A DNA stretch of 64,000 bases from Bog-756 sp963829235 (GCA_963829235.1 CAWHIF010000003.1:558001-622000); one strand, 5' to 3'; counted from the stretch's first letter, positions 9,990 through 18,771 are shown. Notes: generated by a model from the letters alone, not told the origin. Numbers and translations: made by a program.

Positions 9990-10573
9990 TCGGGGGCTCC
10001 TACCTTGCGCCGGGCTTTCGGGAGGGGGAACGACTGCGGTGCTGGCGCATCGACGCCCGAAGCTGCACGCTTCAGACGGCCATCGGCTGTATCCAGCCAC
10101 CTGACCAGTGAATCGAGCCGGAAGAGCTCGGCGTCGACGACCAGAGCGAAGGAGAGGTCGAACCGGGACTCGTCCTCTTTCAGCCGCGTCCACTGCTGCA
10201 TGAGCTCGACGAGGTAGCGCCGGTGCACCTGCACCAGGTCATGGACGTCGACACCCGGCAGATCCAGCGCCACCAGCACCTTGATAACGAGTTCGTCCCG
10301 GGGCGGGGAGGAGAAGTCGGGAGGAGTTCGCAGCCAATTGGCCAACTCCACCTCACCCTCCTCGGTGATGTGGAAGCCCTTCTGTGGGCCCTCGTCGGCC
10401 GAATCCTCGGATTCGACGAGCCCGTCCCGCTCGAGGCGCTGGAGGGTCGTGTACACCTGCCCGACGTTGAGCGGCCACACCTCGCCGGTTCGGGCCTCGA
10501 ACTCCTGTCGCAGTTGGAGGCCGTATTTGGGGCCCTCACTCAGAAGCGCCAGCAAGGCGTGTCGGACACTCAC
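9986..10573 (-). CDS. PadR-family transcriptional regulator
   Basis: The 195-residue product starts at GTG 10573. The N-terminal winged helix is classic PadR (ALLALLSEGPKYGLQLRQEF, then VGQVYTTLQRLERDGLVE), followed by an acidic wing and a C-terminal helical dimerisation domain (about residues 105-180). PadR proteins usually repress an adjacent transporter and respond to its substrate, which fits the two overlapping ABC genes downstream. Upstream of the start, at about 10585-10620, there is an AT-rich block with repeated AGTA/GTAC elements that could hold the promoter and operator. I could not define a clean palindrome there. Confidence 0.93.
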   Translation of the reverse strand: MSVRHALLALLSEGPKYGLQLRQEFEARTGEVWPLNVGQVYTTLQRLERDGLVESEDSADEGPQKGFHITEEGEVELANWLRTPPDFSSPPRDELVIKVLVALDLPGVDVHDLVQVHRRYLVELMQQWTRLKEDESRFDLSFALVVDAELFRLDSLVRWLDTADGRLKRAASGVDAPAPQSFPLPKARRKVGAPE

Positions 10574-10953
10574 CAGCTTCCCCGGATCATTAGCATACTG
10601 GGTATCGTACTAGATATCTCTACGAGTGTCCAGGCCACAGAGCCAGGAGCAGCAGCCGGATCGCTCAATCGACCGAGAAACGGGAAGGGCTCCGGGTCGC
10701 CAGAAGCTCGCGCTCAATCCACTGAGAGCAGACCATGTGGGGCTGGTCACCCGCCGCCACCGACGGGACCGCCCCGGTACCAGCCGGCGAACCGCTCGCC
10801 GATGCGGCTGGGTAGGGCTTCTCAGCCAGCGGGATGGAGGCGCCGGTGCACAGGTCGGTCGAGCGTGATTCCCATGCCGCCGGTACCCTCCACCGACTGA
10901 CTCAGTGATCAGTCAGTCGAGGCCCGGTCTTCCGTGCACCCCTGACCGACTGA
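10574..10953. other. Intergenic region with promoter block and hairpin
   Basis: No gene is recognisable. The right third holds the perfect 8-bp inverted repeat listed separately. The left end holds the AT-rich padR promoter block. The middle is GC-rich and featureless. Confidence 0.5.
10895..10918. repeat. Perfect inverted repeat, possible terminator hairpin
   Basis: Arms GACTGACT and AGTCAGTC enclose the 8-base loop CAGTGATC. It lies 36 bases past the stop of the gene ending at 10954, and a partial copy (GACTGATCACT) overlaps that stop. No T-run follows, so it may be an mRNA-end hairpin or a palindromic protein site. Confidence 0.45.
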
Positions 10954-11424
10954 TCACTCCCCCGGCCCACCCCGGCGCGAATCCCCGAAGTCGCGCCCGG
11001 GCCCTTCACCGAAGTAGATCTGTGCCAGCCGAAGCACCTGTTCCTCATCCAGGTGGTCGATGTCGACGCGAACATCGGCCACCAACTTGGCGGCAACATC
11101 CCGATGGTGCTTCTCGACGTAGGTAACCCAGTGATGGGACGCGTTGGCCTTGCCCTTGCCGTTGCCGAGGACGAGGATCGCCCCCGCCGGCGCGAGCTCG
11201 GCAGTGATCTCGGCCCAGTATGCAGGACTGTCATCCTCGTAGGTTCCCGACGGGTTCCCAGCCTGATGGTGAACCTTGTGGAACCGCCCGTGGGGATCGG
11301 GTGCGATCACACGCTCAGGCCGCGTACCTGGCTCCGCATCTGTCGGATAGATCAGCGCATCCCGGTACGTGATGACGGTAACCACATTCTTGCCCCGGAT
11401 GTGCTCTTCGTCGTGATCGCTCAA
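10954..11424 (-). CDS. Small baeRF / translational-machinery-like protein
   Basis: The product is up to 156 residues. It has a short beta-strand start (VVTVITYRDALIYP), then HGRFHKVHHQAGN, a strand AGAILVLGNGKGKANASHH, and a C-terminal helix pair ending LAQIYFG. This order resembles the small eRF1-like family often labelled translational machinery protein. Those proteins carry the HK.H..G pattern and a G.GKAK..H segment. The family role is poorly defined; a ribosome or release-factor-related function is only a suggestion. The start is uncertain: TTG at 11424 sits after a G-rich stretch, and a GTG about 13 codons later is possible. It is monocistronic. Confidence 0.6.
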   Translation of the reverse strand: MSDHDEEHIRGKNVVTVITYRDALIYPTDAEPGTRPERVIAPDPHGRFHKVHHQAGNPSGTYEDDSPAYWAEITAELAPAGAILVLGNGKGKANASHHWVTYVEKHHRDVAAKLVADVRVDIDHLDEEQVLRLAQIYFGEGPGRDFGDSRRGGPGE

Positions 11425-11499
11425 CGGACCCCCGGTTCCATGCTTCAGATAGCTGAGTCGCCCCCGCTTCGCTGCCCCTCCGGGACTGGATGAACGCTA

Positions 11500-12321
11500 T
11501 CAGGACCTGATGAAGGCCAGCAGATCAGGGTTGATCGTCTCGGCGTCGACGATCGCCATGCCGTGCGACAATCCGGGGTAGGTCTTCAAGCTCCCGCGCT
11601 GCACGAGCTTCGCGGCAAGGACTGAAGCATCCTGATAGGGCACGACCTGGTCGTCTTCTCCGTGCATGAACAGTGCCGGAACGTCGATCTTCTTCAGGTC
11701 ATCGGTGAAGTCGGTCTCGGAGAACTGTCCGATGCAGTCGTAGGACGCTTTGATGCCCGATTGCATGCCGAGACGACAGAACTGATCCTGGACCGCCTCG
11801 GAGACCTTGACATCTGGCCTGTTGTACCCGAAGAACGCCGCACTCGTATCCCTGTAGAACTGCGGCCGATTCGCGATGAGCCCGGCGCGTTGGCTGTCGA
11901 AGAGCGACAGCGGCAACCCACCGGGGTTGTTGTCGGTCTTCAGCATGACAGGGGGCACAGCGCCGATGAAGGCCATCTTCGCCAGACGCGACGTGCCGTG
12001 ACGGCCCACGTACCGTGCGATCTCACCGCCGCCCATGGAGTGGGCGATCAGGGTGATGTTGGTCAAGTCGAGTTGCTCGATCAAACCAGCCAGGTCATCG
12101 GCCCACGTGTCGTAGTCATTCCGGTCCCACGTCTGCCCGGAGCGCCCATGACTGCGGCGATCGTGCGCGATCACACGGTAGCCCTGCTGACCGAAGAAGA
12201 ACATCTGTGCATCCCACGCGTCTGCACTCAGCGGCCAGCCATGCGAGAAGACGATCGGATCCCCTCTGCCCCAGTCCTTGTAGTAGATCTCCGTTCCGTC
12301 GTTGGCACTCAAGAATGACAT
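11500..12321 (-). CDS. Alpha/beta hydrolase, non-heme chloroperoxidase/arylesterase type
   Basis: The 273-residue protein has the full alpha/beta hydrolase layout. The oxyanion strand is VFSHGWPLSADAWD (residues 24-37). The nucleophile elbow is AHSMGGGE, with Ser95. The acid is in HGEDDQVVP (Asp224), and His253 is in GLSHGMA. These residues and the DRRSHGRS segment match cofactor-free chloroperoxidases and arylesterases, which hydrolyse esters and can form peracids. The ATG at 12321 follows AAAGGA with good spacing; the longer upstream frame is rejected because it is Arg-rich and has no ribosome site. Localisation is cytoplasmic, with no signal peptide. The physiological substrate cannot be read from sequence. 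Confidence 0.93.
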   Translation of the reverse strand: MSFLSANDGTEIYYKDWGRGDPIVFSHGWPLSADAWDAQMFFFGQQGYRVIAHDRRSHGRSGQTWDRNDYDTWADDLAGLIEQLDLTNITLIAHSMGGGEIARYVGRHGTSRLAKMAFIGAVPPVMLKTDNNPGGLPLSLFDSQRAGLIANRPQFYRDTSAAFFGYNRPDVKVSEAVQDQFCRLGMQSGIKASYDCIGQFSETDFTDDLKKIDVPALFMHGEDDQVVPYQDASVLAAKLVQRGSLKTYPGLSHGMAIVDAETINPDLLAFIRS

Positions 12322-12859
12322 TGCCCGATCCTTTCTCGTTCCATTCTCTGTCGCTTCTCGAACCGCTCTCATGGAGCCGCTCTCTTGGCGCTGCCTCTGG
12401 CCTTCAGCACCCACGCCGGCCCCCGCTCCTGCGTACCTCCACCGGCCTCCAGGAACCTTGTCATCGTCCCGCTGCGGAGGGATTCTTCGCGCCCGGGTAA
12501 TTCCCTGGTTGGCTCCGGCAGTCCGGCCGACGACACTTTGCCGGCAGGGACTCACCCCGAAGTTGACGTCCATCCGCCCGGAGTCGGAACCCCCCCACCT
12601 CGACAAATTGGGCAGACGAACAGGCATGGCGTGAACCCGGACCCTCGCCGACTCAGGCTGGCCCACGGCTCGCCGGGTCCGGGCGGACTCCCTCAGCCCC
12701 GGCAACCTCCCAGCCTTCTCGCACCTTTCCGACTCCCTCTGAGAGTGGAATGCCGGTCGACTGCTCTCACTCACGAGGCGTCAGGGCCAAGGCCCGCAAT
12801 CAAGCGTGCCGGCGGGTTACGGTCGAACCCTGAGATCATCTGAAGGTCGAGGGTGCGAC
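12322..12859. other. Intergenic region, no gene seen
   Basis: Open frames here are Arg/Pro/Ser-rich and resemble nothing I know. The region separates two divergent genes (hydrolase on the minus strand, SnoaL-like on the plus strand) and presumably contains both promoters, although no clear -10/-35 pair stands out. Confidence 0.5.
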
Positions 12860-13270
12860 GTGGACGACATCGAAGCGATCAAGCAGCTGAAGGCGCGCTA
12901 TTTCCGGACGATGGACACCAAGGACTGGTCGGGAATGCGCCAGGTCTTCACTGACGACGTCGTCATGGACACCGCTGCCGCGGGCGGTGGCATCATTGCC
13001 GGCGCCGACGAATTCTTGGCCTTCCTGCAGCCGATTCTCGAGGAAGCGATCACCGTCCATCACGGGCACATGCCGGAGATCGAGATCTCCTCGCCCACGA
13101 CAGCGAAGGGCATCTGGGCGCTCCAAGACACCATCTTCTGGCCAGACGGAACCGTTATGCAGGGCTATGGGCACTATCACGAGACGTACGAGCAGCTGGC
13201 GGGCGAGTGGAAGATCAAGTCTTCGACGCTGACCCGCCTGCACGTCAGCTTTACGGCGCCAGAATCCTGA
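12860..13270 (+). CDS. SnoaL-like / NTF2-fold protein
   Basis: The 136-residue product starts at GTG 12860 with GAAGGTCGAGGG upstream. The sequence DDIEAIKQLKARYFRTMDTKDWSGMRQVFTDDVVMD is the usual beginning of the SnoaL_4 cone-shaped fold. It is followed by the HHGHMPEIEI strand and the closing beta-sheet ending WKIKSSTLTRLHVSF. Relatives include polyketide cyclases, dehydratases and many small binding proteins of unknown role. No signal peptide. The residues that define a particular enzyme activity are not diagnostic here. It stands alone between divergent and convergent genes. Confidence 0.88.
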   Translation: MDDIEAIKQLKARYFRTMDTKDWSGMRQVFTDDVVMDTAAAGGGIIAGADEFLAFLQPILEEAITVHHGHMPEIEISSPTTAKGIWALQDTIFWPDGTVMQGYGHYHETYEQLAGEWKIKSSTLTRLHVSFTAPES

Positions 13271-13375
13271 GGAGCAGCAGATATCCGTAGCTCGCCGAGT
13301 GGTCACCCTGGCGAACTGGAAGTACCCGTCGGCAATCGGAGCACGGATCTACGTCGGGCCCCGGGATCTCGAATC

Positions 13376-14698
13376 TCAACGGTGCTTGGCCAACGTCGGG
13401 ACCAGCTCGCGCAGCCGCACCCTTTTGCCGGTACGGAGCACGGCTGTGCGGTAGACGCGAGCTGCCACCGATGCCACCGCTACCGTACAGACCACGCTCA
13501 CAGCCACCGAGAACAGGAACTGCCACCACGTGACCTCTCCGAACCCGACCAGTGCGGGCATGGCGAAGGGAGCCGTGGGGGGCAGGTAGGCCAGTATCTT
13601 GACCAGCAGCGAGGCACTGCCCGAGCTCACCCCGATGAGTGAGACCAGGTAGCCGAGGATGAGCGGTGCGCTCAGCGGCAGCGCCAGGCTCTGGACCTGG
13701 TCCTGACGCTCGGCCAGCGAGCCGGCGGCGGCATATACCCAGCTGTAGAAGGCGTACCCGAGGACCAGCCAGACGAAGATGGCCGCAACGACGAGCGGTG
13801 CGGCCCCTTGCACCAGGTTCGAGCCCACCACCTGGGCCAGCACCAGTGCGAACCCGACCAGGGCCACGGCCTGGAACAGGGCGACCACACCGATGCCTAT
13901 CACCTTGCCAGCCAGCAACTCACCGGGTCGCACCGTGGCCAGCAGGACTTCGACGACGCGGCTCGCCTTCTCCTCCATGACGCCCATCAGGGTCCACGTG
14001 AGGTACTGGGTGAGGACGATGAAGATGAGGATGACCCCGATCAGCGCCGTGGCCTCCTCCGTCGTGCGGGCTTTCTTGGCCGGATTGACGCTCTCGACCG
14101 GCAACGGCTTGGCCTCCGCCACGGTGATTGACTGCTGCTCTGTCAGGCCGGCCCGGGCGAACGCCTCCTGCGCTCCGAGCGTCGTGGCCACGCCACGCAC
14201 GTAGCGGGTCCCCGCAGACGTATCAGTGGCAGAGATGGGATTCTGCACAAGGATCCTGGTGCCGCCATCCACGACCATGTCGAGTTCGCCCGTGCTCAGT
14301 GCAGCGCGAGCGGCCTTGACGTCGGGCTCGTGGACCACCTCTACGGGCAGCCCGACGGTTGTGGCCAGCTTCTGCAGCTCGGCATCGAGGGAGGGTGTAC
14401 CGGCGACCACGCCCACCTTGTGGCGCGTGGTGGTCCCGGTGTGGATGGTCGGTATGATCACGGCCGCGGCCACGACGGCGAAGAGGATGATGGTGACCAC
14501 CCGCAACACACGGCCCCGCAGCCGCTCCCGGATCTCGCGCCCAGCCACAAGGCCGGTATTTCCGAAGAGCCCACTGCCGCTGAGTCTGCCGGCGAGCCTG
14601 CCGACCGGCGATGACCGGCGATGGCCTCGACGGCGCAACCCGAGGCGGACGAGCAGCACCATCGCGACGACGGCGAGAACGACTGGGAGTACCTTCAC
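13376..14698 (-). CDS. ABC-2 type permease, NatB-like
   Basis: The 440-residue membrane protein has an N-terminal anchor helix, a second helix near residue 75 and an extracytoplasmic domain of about 140 residues. A C-terminal block of six helices begins with the segment IFIVLTQYLTWTLMGVMEEK. The conserved cytoplasmic stretch EVLLATVRPGELLAGKVIG is characteristic of ABC-2 permeases such as NatB. The start overlaps the ATPase stop as ATGA. It should form an exporter with that ATPase. The substrate (sodium, drug or lipid) cannot be told from sequence. It ends the SPFH / RHH / ATPase / permease operon. Confidence 0.92.
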   Translation of the reverse strand: MKVLPVVLAVVAMVLLVRLGLRRRGHRRSSPVGRLAGRLSGSGLFGNTGLVAGREIRERLRGRVLRVVTIILFAVVAAAVIIPTIHTGTTTRHKVGVVAGTPSLDAELQKLATTVGLPVEVVHEPDVKAARAALSTGELDMVVDGGTRILVQNPISATDTSAGTRYVRGVATTLGAQEAFARAGLTEQQSITVAEAKPLPVESVNPAKKARTTEEATALIGVILIFIVLTQYLTWTLMGVMEEKASRVVEVLLATVRPGELLAGKVIGIGVVALFQAVALVGFALVLAQVVGSNLVQGAAPLVVAAIFVWLVLGYAFYSWVYAAAGSLAERQDQVQSLALPLSAPLILGYLVSLIGVSSGSASLLVKILAYLPPTAPFAMPALVGFGEVTWWQFLFSVAVSVVCTVAVASVAARVYRTAVLRTGKRVRLRELVPTLAKHR

Positions 14699-15594
14699 CG
14701 GCCCACCGCCTCCCTGAACACCTCGGACAGGCGACGGCGCTCGAATACGAACTCGGTGACGCGCCCGGCCGAGCGCGCCGCATCCAGCACCACGTCACTG
14801 TCAGTGGAGTCGTCGAGGACCAGGCGTACCTCGCCTCCGTCCACCTCGGACAAGGTGACGCCTGGGATGGCTCTCGCCCATGCCCCCCGGCGGTCTCCTT
14901 CTACCCGGACTGCGAGGCGCCGTGGGCCGCTCGTCGCCAACTCGTCAACGGTCCCCCTGGCCACCAGCCGGCCGTGGTCGATGATGGCCACCGACTCGCA
15001 CAGGTCTTCGACCAGGTCGAGTTGGTGGCTCGAGAACAGCACACATCTTCCGGCGTGGGCCTGCTCGACAAGCACCTCGCCCATGGCGTCGATGCCGGTC
15101 GGGTCGAGACCGGCGAACGGCTCGTCCAGTACCAGCACTTCCGGGTCGTGCACGAGGGCCGCGGCCAGTTGCACCCGCTGCTGGTTGCCGTGCGACAGGG
15201 CCTCCACCTTGCTGGTGGCCCGGTCGGCCACGTCCAAACGTTCCAGCCACTGTTTGGTCGCAGTAGTGGCGACGCTCCTGTCCATTCCGTGCAGCCGTCC
15301 CAGGTACTCGACCTCTTCAGCCACGAGCATGTTCGGGTACAGGCCGCGCTCCTCGGGCATATAGCCGAAGCGGCGGCGTTGAGTGGCTCCAACCGCCACC
15401 CCGTTCCACCGCACGGACCCGGCGTCGAGGTCGGTGAGCCCGAAGACGGCCCGCATCGTCGTGGTCTTGCCGGCCCCGTTCGGACCGAGGAATCCCACGA
15501 CCTGGCCCGAGGGGACCGAAAAACTCAGGTCGTCGAGGGCGGTCACCGTGCCGAATCGGCGGCTCAGACCGTCAAATTCCAACACATCGGTCAC
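14695..15594 (-). CDS. ABC transporter ATP-binding protein, NatA-like
   Basis: The 299-residue ATPase has Walker A GPNGAGKTTTMRAVFGL, the signature LSHGNQQRVQLA, Walker B VLVLDEPFAGLDP and H-loop LFSSHQLDLVE. A C-terminal extension of about 80 residues has the DUF4162-type strand pattern seen in ABC-2 ATPases. The start overlaps the ribbon-helix-helix gene stop and the TGA overlaps the permease start, so expression is tightly coupled. It powers the NatB-like permease next to it. Confidence 0.95.
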   Translation of the reverse strand: MTDVLEFDGLSRRFGTVTALDDLSFSVPSGQVVGFLGPNGAGKTTTMRAVFGLTDLDAGSVRWNGVAVGATQRRRFGYMPEERGLYPNMLVAEEVEYLGRLHGMDRSVATTATKQWLERLDVADRATSKVEALSHGNQQRVQLAAALVHDPEVLVLDEPFAGLDPTGIDAMGEVLVEQAHAGRCVLFSSHQLDLVEDLCESVAIIDHGRLVARGTVDELATSGPRRLAVRVEGDRRGAWARAIPGVTLSEVDGGEVRLVLDDSTDSDVVLDAARSAGRVTEFVFERRRLSEVFREAVGR

Positions 15595-15875
15595 TGGCGC
15601 AGCTTCCGATTCTGCGTGTCGGTCCCCGGGGTCGCCGAGAACTCCCGGCGAGCGGGGGTACGCAGCGCAGAAGGCGCCGGTGTCACCCTGGGGGGCCGGC
15701 CCCGCCTGGGCATGGCCCGAGCGCTCTTCGGCATTCGTCCGGCGTCGTCGAGCGCACGGCGCAACAGCATTTCGATCTGGGCATTGAGGCTGCGAAACTC
15801 ATCCGCCGCCCACCGGGCCAACGCATCGTGGACGGCGGGATCGATCCGCAGGAGTACCTGCTTGCGGTCACTCAC
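15591..15875 (-). CDS. Arc-type ribbon-helix-helix DNA-binding protein
   Basis: The 94-residue product opens with KQVLLRIDPAVHDALARWA and then FRSLNAQIEMLLRRAL, which is the strand-helix-helix of Arc/MetJ-fold regulators. A basic Pro/Arg-rich tail follows. No toxin gene adjoins it. Instead it lies between an SPFH gene (four-base gap) and an ABC ATPase (ATGA overlap). This pairing of an Arc-like protein with an SPFH/stomatin gene is one I have seen in other actinobacteria. It may autoregulate the operon through the ATATC-N5-GATAT palindrome upstream of the SPFH gene, which is an inference. Confidence 0.85.
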   Translation of the reverse strand: MSDRKQVLLRIDPAVHDALARWAADEFRSLNAQIEMLLRRALDDAGRMPKSARAMPRRGRPPRVTPAPSALRTPARREFSATPGTDTQNRKLRQ

Positions 15876-15879
15876 GGTT

Positions 15880-16815
15880 TCACGAGTAGAGGGTGCCGGT
15901 GTTGACGACCGGCGAAGCCGGTTGGTCGCTACAGAGCACGACCATGAGGTTGCTCACCATCGCTGCTTTGCGCTCCTCATCGAGGTTGACGATGTGGCGG
16001 TCGTCAAGCCGTTCGAGCGCCAGTTGAACCATCCCGACTGCGCCCTCGACGATTCGAGAGCGGGCTGCGACAACGGCGTTGGCCTGCTGTCTGCGGAGCA
16101 TCGCCTGGGCGATCTCCGGCGCATAGGCAAGGTGGCTGATGCGCACCTCGATGATTTCGACGCCGGCGATCACGACGCGCTCAGCCATCTCCACGGAGAG
16201 CTCGCCCGCGACGAGGTCGGTCGATCCGCGCAGGGACCGTCCATCATCAGTGGGACTGTCATATGGATGGGTGGTCGCGACGTGCCGCAGCGCGGACTCG
16301 GCCTGGACCCGCACAAAGTTGAGGTAGTCGTCGACGGCGTAGAGAGCACGCGCCGTATCTGCGACCTGCCAGACGACGATCGCGGCGATCTCCACGGGAT
16401 TGCCGTCGGCGTCGTTGACCTTCAGATGACTCGTCTCGAAGTTCCTGACCCGAATGCTGACCTTCCGCCGGTCGGCAAGCGGCAGGATCCACGACAGACC
16501 GGTACGACGCACAGACCCGACGTAGCTGCCGAAGAACCGCACGACCCGGGTCTCGCCGGGCTGCACGATGACGAGCGAGGACAAGACGATGACAGCCACC
16601 ACGACCGGGAGGGCGAGAAGGCCCTTCGTAGAGCTGCGGGCGAGTGGGAAGCACACCGCAACACAGGCCGCGACAACGAGCACGCCGAACCACCCGCTCA
16701 CGGACCATGCTTGCCGCTCGCGGATCTCGACCCGGGTTCCCGTACGGCCGGCCTGGGTCATGTCCGGCTCGCGGCCGGCCTGGGTCATGTCCGGCTCGCG
16801 GCCGGCCTGGGTCAT
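15880..16815 (-). CDS. SPFH/Band 7 (stomatin/prohibitin-like) membrane protein
   Basis: The 311-residue protein has two close hydrophobic segments (about residues 40-80), then the Band 7 domain (IVQPGETRVVRFFGSYVGS to EIAQAMLRRQQANAVVAAR), with the conserved ESALR and helical end. SPFH proteins form membrane rings or microdomains and often partner with proteases or transporters. The N-terminus is a threefold repeat of MTQAGREPD, giving three in-frame ATGs at 16815, 16788 and 16761. The first is preceded by CCAGGGGG and is preferred. It heads an operon with an Arc-like regulator and an ABC-2 exporter. Confidence 0.9.
   Translation of the reverse strand: MTQAGREPDMTQAGREPDMTQAGRTGTRVEIRERQAWSVSGWFGVLVVAACVAVCFPLARSSTKGLLALPVVVAVIVLSSLVIVQPGETRVVRFFGSYVGSVRRTGLSWILPLADRRKVSIRVRNFETSHLKVNDADGNPVEIAAIVVWQVADTARALYAVDDYLNFVRVQAESALRHVATTHPYDSPTDDGRSLRGSTDLVAGELSVEMAERVVIAGVEIIEVRISHLAYAPEIAQAMLRRQQANAVVAARSRIVEGAVGMVQLALERLDDRHIVNLDEERKAAMVSNLMVVLCSDQPASPVVNTGTLYS
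16748..16815 (-). repeat. 27-bp tandem repeat containing the start codon
   Basis: About two and a half copies of a 27-bp unit lie at the 5-prime end of the SPFH gene. Each unit carries an ATG in frame with the gene and encodes MTQAGREPD. Expansion or contraction would keep the frame but change the N-terminal length and the number of possible starts. Confidence 0.85.
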
Positions 16816-16857
16816 GGTGCCCCCTGGAGATCAGTCAAAGTAAAGTGATAGTGCCTT

Positions 16858-16872
16858 ATATCTAAATGATAT
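16858..16872. promoter_or_regulatory. AT-rich palindrome upstream of SPFH operon
   Basis: ATATC-TAAAT-GATAT is a perfect 5-bp inverted repeat in an AT-rich island about 45 bases before the SPFH start. The small-arm geometry suits a ribbon-helix-helix dimer, and the operon encodes one. The assignment is inferred. Confidence 0.4.
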
Positions 16873-17354
16873 CCCAATACCTGGGTCCACCGAGCGCGAT
16901 CCAACCCCCGATGTGGGCGAAGGGACGAACCGCCTGGGTCCTCGACGACCCGGATGGCGACGACAGATCAGCCGTTCGGAAACCCGCCAGGGGCTGCGAC
17001 ACATTCCGCTGGTCGATGCGGATCGACGTTCTCGCGGCTGTCGGGGTCGCTCGGCATGGGTCAGCCTGCATCCCGGATTCCAACTCCTGCGCCAACCGCG
17101 ACTGCCCCGTCCGACCGGTGATCTGAGATAGTGCAGGACGATGGCGGATCAAAGACGCGGATGGCCTTGGGTATTCCAGGTGAAGCGAGTTTGATGCCTG
17201 GAGGGACCATTGAGGGTGCCCGTGGGGCGGGATTGACGACCTCGCGGGCAACGTTCCGCGACCCCCGTGAGTCGTGGAAGGTATGGGAGTCCAGCTGCCG
17301 GCACTGGCACATGCTGAGGTGGGGCCGGAAGCCCATCTCCGACCGGATGTCGCG
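16873..17354. other. Intergenic region between divergent operons, no gene seen
   Basis: No open frame here looks like a protein. It separates the SPFH operon (minus) from the ECF sigma operon (plus). I could not identify a convincing promoter pair for the sigma gene. Confidence 0.5.
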
Positions 17355-17900
17355 ATGAGTGACACCTCGCCTGGTCGCGAGGAGCAGATCGCAGGCCTGT
17401 TCCTCGAGCACTACGACGGCTTGTGCCGGCTGGCCGCGCTCCTCCTCAGCGATCGGGGCGGAGCCGAGGAGGTCGTCCAAGAGGCATTTCTGCGGACCTT
17501 CTCGAGCTGGTGGCGGATCCGACACCTCGAGCGTGCCCAGTGGTACCTCAGGACCGCCGTCATCAACCTGTGTCGATCGCGGCTGCGCCGGCGCAGCACC
17601 GAGGACCGGTCGAACCGTACGTTCTACGCGACCGATCCGGAGCGCACGATCGTGGAACGGTTGAGTGCCGACGACACCCACCCGTCGGACGACTCCCTCG
17701 TCGTCATGGATGCAATTCGTGGTCTCCCTCCCCGCCAGCGCGAAACGGTGATCCTCCGCTATTACGAGGATCTTCCCGAAAGCGACATCGCCAAGGTTCT
17801 TGGCTGCTCTGTGGGGACCGTCAAGTCTCAGCTCGCCAAGGCCCGTGCCTCCCTGTCAGTCGTCCTCGGTTCCATGAGCCTCGAAAGGGAAGAGCCATGA
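17355..17900 (+). CDS. ECF RNA polymerase sigma factor
   Basis: The 181-residue protein has sigma region 2 (LFLEHYDGLCRLAALLLSD to the WYLRTAVINLCRSRLRRR helix) and region 4 (IRGLPPRQRETVILRYYED, then IAKVLGCSVGTVKSQLAKAR). It lacks regions 1 and 3 and is of normal ECF length. The ATG at 17355 is chosen over a longer in-frame frame because it aligns with the family start. It overlaps the next gene, a membrane protein with a short cytoplasmic head, by ATGA, the standard sigma/anti-sigma arrangement. The likely targets include the SIMPL lipoprotein gene downstream. Confidence 0.93.
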   Translation: MSDTSPGREEQIAGLFLEHYDGLCRLAALLLSDRGGAEEVVQEAFLRTFSSWWRIRHLERAQWYLRTAVINLCRSRLRRRSTEDRSNRTFYATDPERTIVERLSADDTHPSDDSLVVMDAIRGLPPRQRETVILRYYEDLPESDIAKVLGCSVGTVKSQLAKARASLSVVLGSMSLEREEP

Positions 17901-18733
17901 CGCCTGACGACCTGGACCTCCGGCTCCGTCGAGCCCTCGACGAGGTTTCGTCGGCTTGGCAGCCGACGACAAGTTCCGTTCCCGAGCTCGTGAACGCGGC
18001 CGGCCGTCGACGAGCGAGGCGCCACCGCAGTGCGATGACGATCGGATGTGCAGTCGTCGTCGGCATCGCGCTGGTGGTAGGCGCAGGCGTCTACTCGACC
18101 ACGTCGAGGACGGACAATCGGGTGGCATCAAGTGGCAGTCTGCAGAAATCGACTCCTCCGACAGCATCCGGTTCTACCGCCAGTCCCGGGCTCTCGAAGC
18201 GCGTGGCACCGCCGCACCAGGCAAATCACACATTGGAATGCGCCTCGGTGACGGTGGCATCGGGATCGCCCCAGTGCGCCGGGGTGTACGTCTCCGCCTC
18301 GCCCGCCAGTTCGGCACTCTTCGCACACAACAGCGTTGCGGGCACGGCCGACGCCACGTCAACCCCGGCATCGCTCACCGTCCCGGTGGGTCAGCACGTC
18401 ACCGTCAGACTGCCCGCGACGGCCTTGGCATCCTGGAGGGGACCAGTCGCGATCACCGCCTCGAGGCTCTCGGCAACCCTCGGCCAAGGACTACCCGCCG
18501 GCCAGTCGCCGGCGCCTCCCGGTGCCGTGCGGGTGGTGGGCCGCGTCCGAGCCGGTGCGAAGCGGACGGTCACGACGGTATTCGAAGGCACCAAGCCCGG
18601 TGACGTGGTACTCACGGCCACTCTCGCCCGCGCCTGTACACACGCTCCGAACCACCGGGCCAAGTTGGCCTCTCCTTCGTGTACCGGGATCCCGACGAAG
18701 TGGCTCATTCTCTTGGTCATCGTGCCCCGTTGA
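17897..18733 (+). CDS. Membrane partner (putative anti-sigma) of the ECF sigma factor
   Basis: The 278-residue product begins with a short helical cytoplasmic segment (residues 1-45: DLDLRLRRALDEVSSAWQ, then RRRARRHR). One membrane helix follows (about 48-68, TIGCAVVVGIALVVGAGVY), then a Ser/Thr/Pro linker and an extracytoplasmic beta-rich domain. The C-terminus ends in a hydrophobic run (WLILLVIVPR). The position after a sigma gene with ATGA overlap, and the topology, argue for an anti-sigma or sensor. The classical zinc HxxxCxxC motif is absent, so it belongs to another anti-sigma class or is only a co-transcribed surface protein. Confidence 0.7.
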   Translation: MTPDDLDLRLRRALDEVSSAWQPTTSSVPELVNAAGRRRARRHRSAMTIGCAVVVGIALVVGAGVYSTTSRTDNRVASSGSLQKSTPPTASGSTASPGLSKRVAPPHQANHTLECASVTVASGSPQCAGVYVSASPASSALFAHNSVAGTADATSTPASLTVPVGQHVTVRLPATALASWRGPVAITASRLSATLGQGLPAGQSPAPPGAVRVVGRVRAGAKRTVTTVFEGTKPGDVVLTATLARACTHAPNHRAKLASPSCTGIPTKWLILLVIVPR

Positions 18734-18771
18734 CCAAGCACCCCTCCCCGACAGCGAAGCAAGGAGTTGGA

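Noticed and set aside
14611..16848. A 745-codon plus-strand open frame across the ABC/SPFH operon
   Set aside because: It is antisense to four well-supported genes, is Arg/His/Gly-rich and matches no family; GC-rich DNA commonly leaves such frames open.
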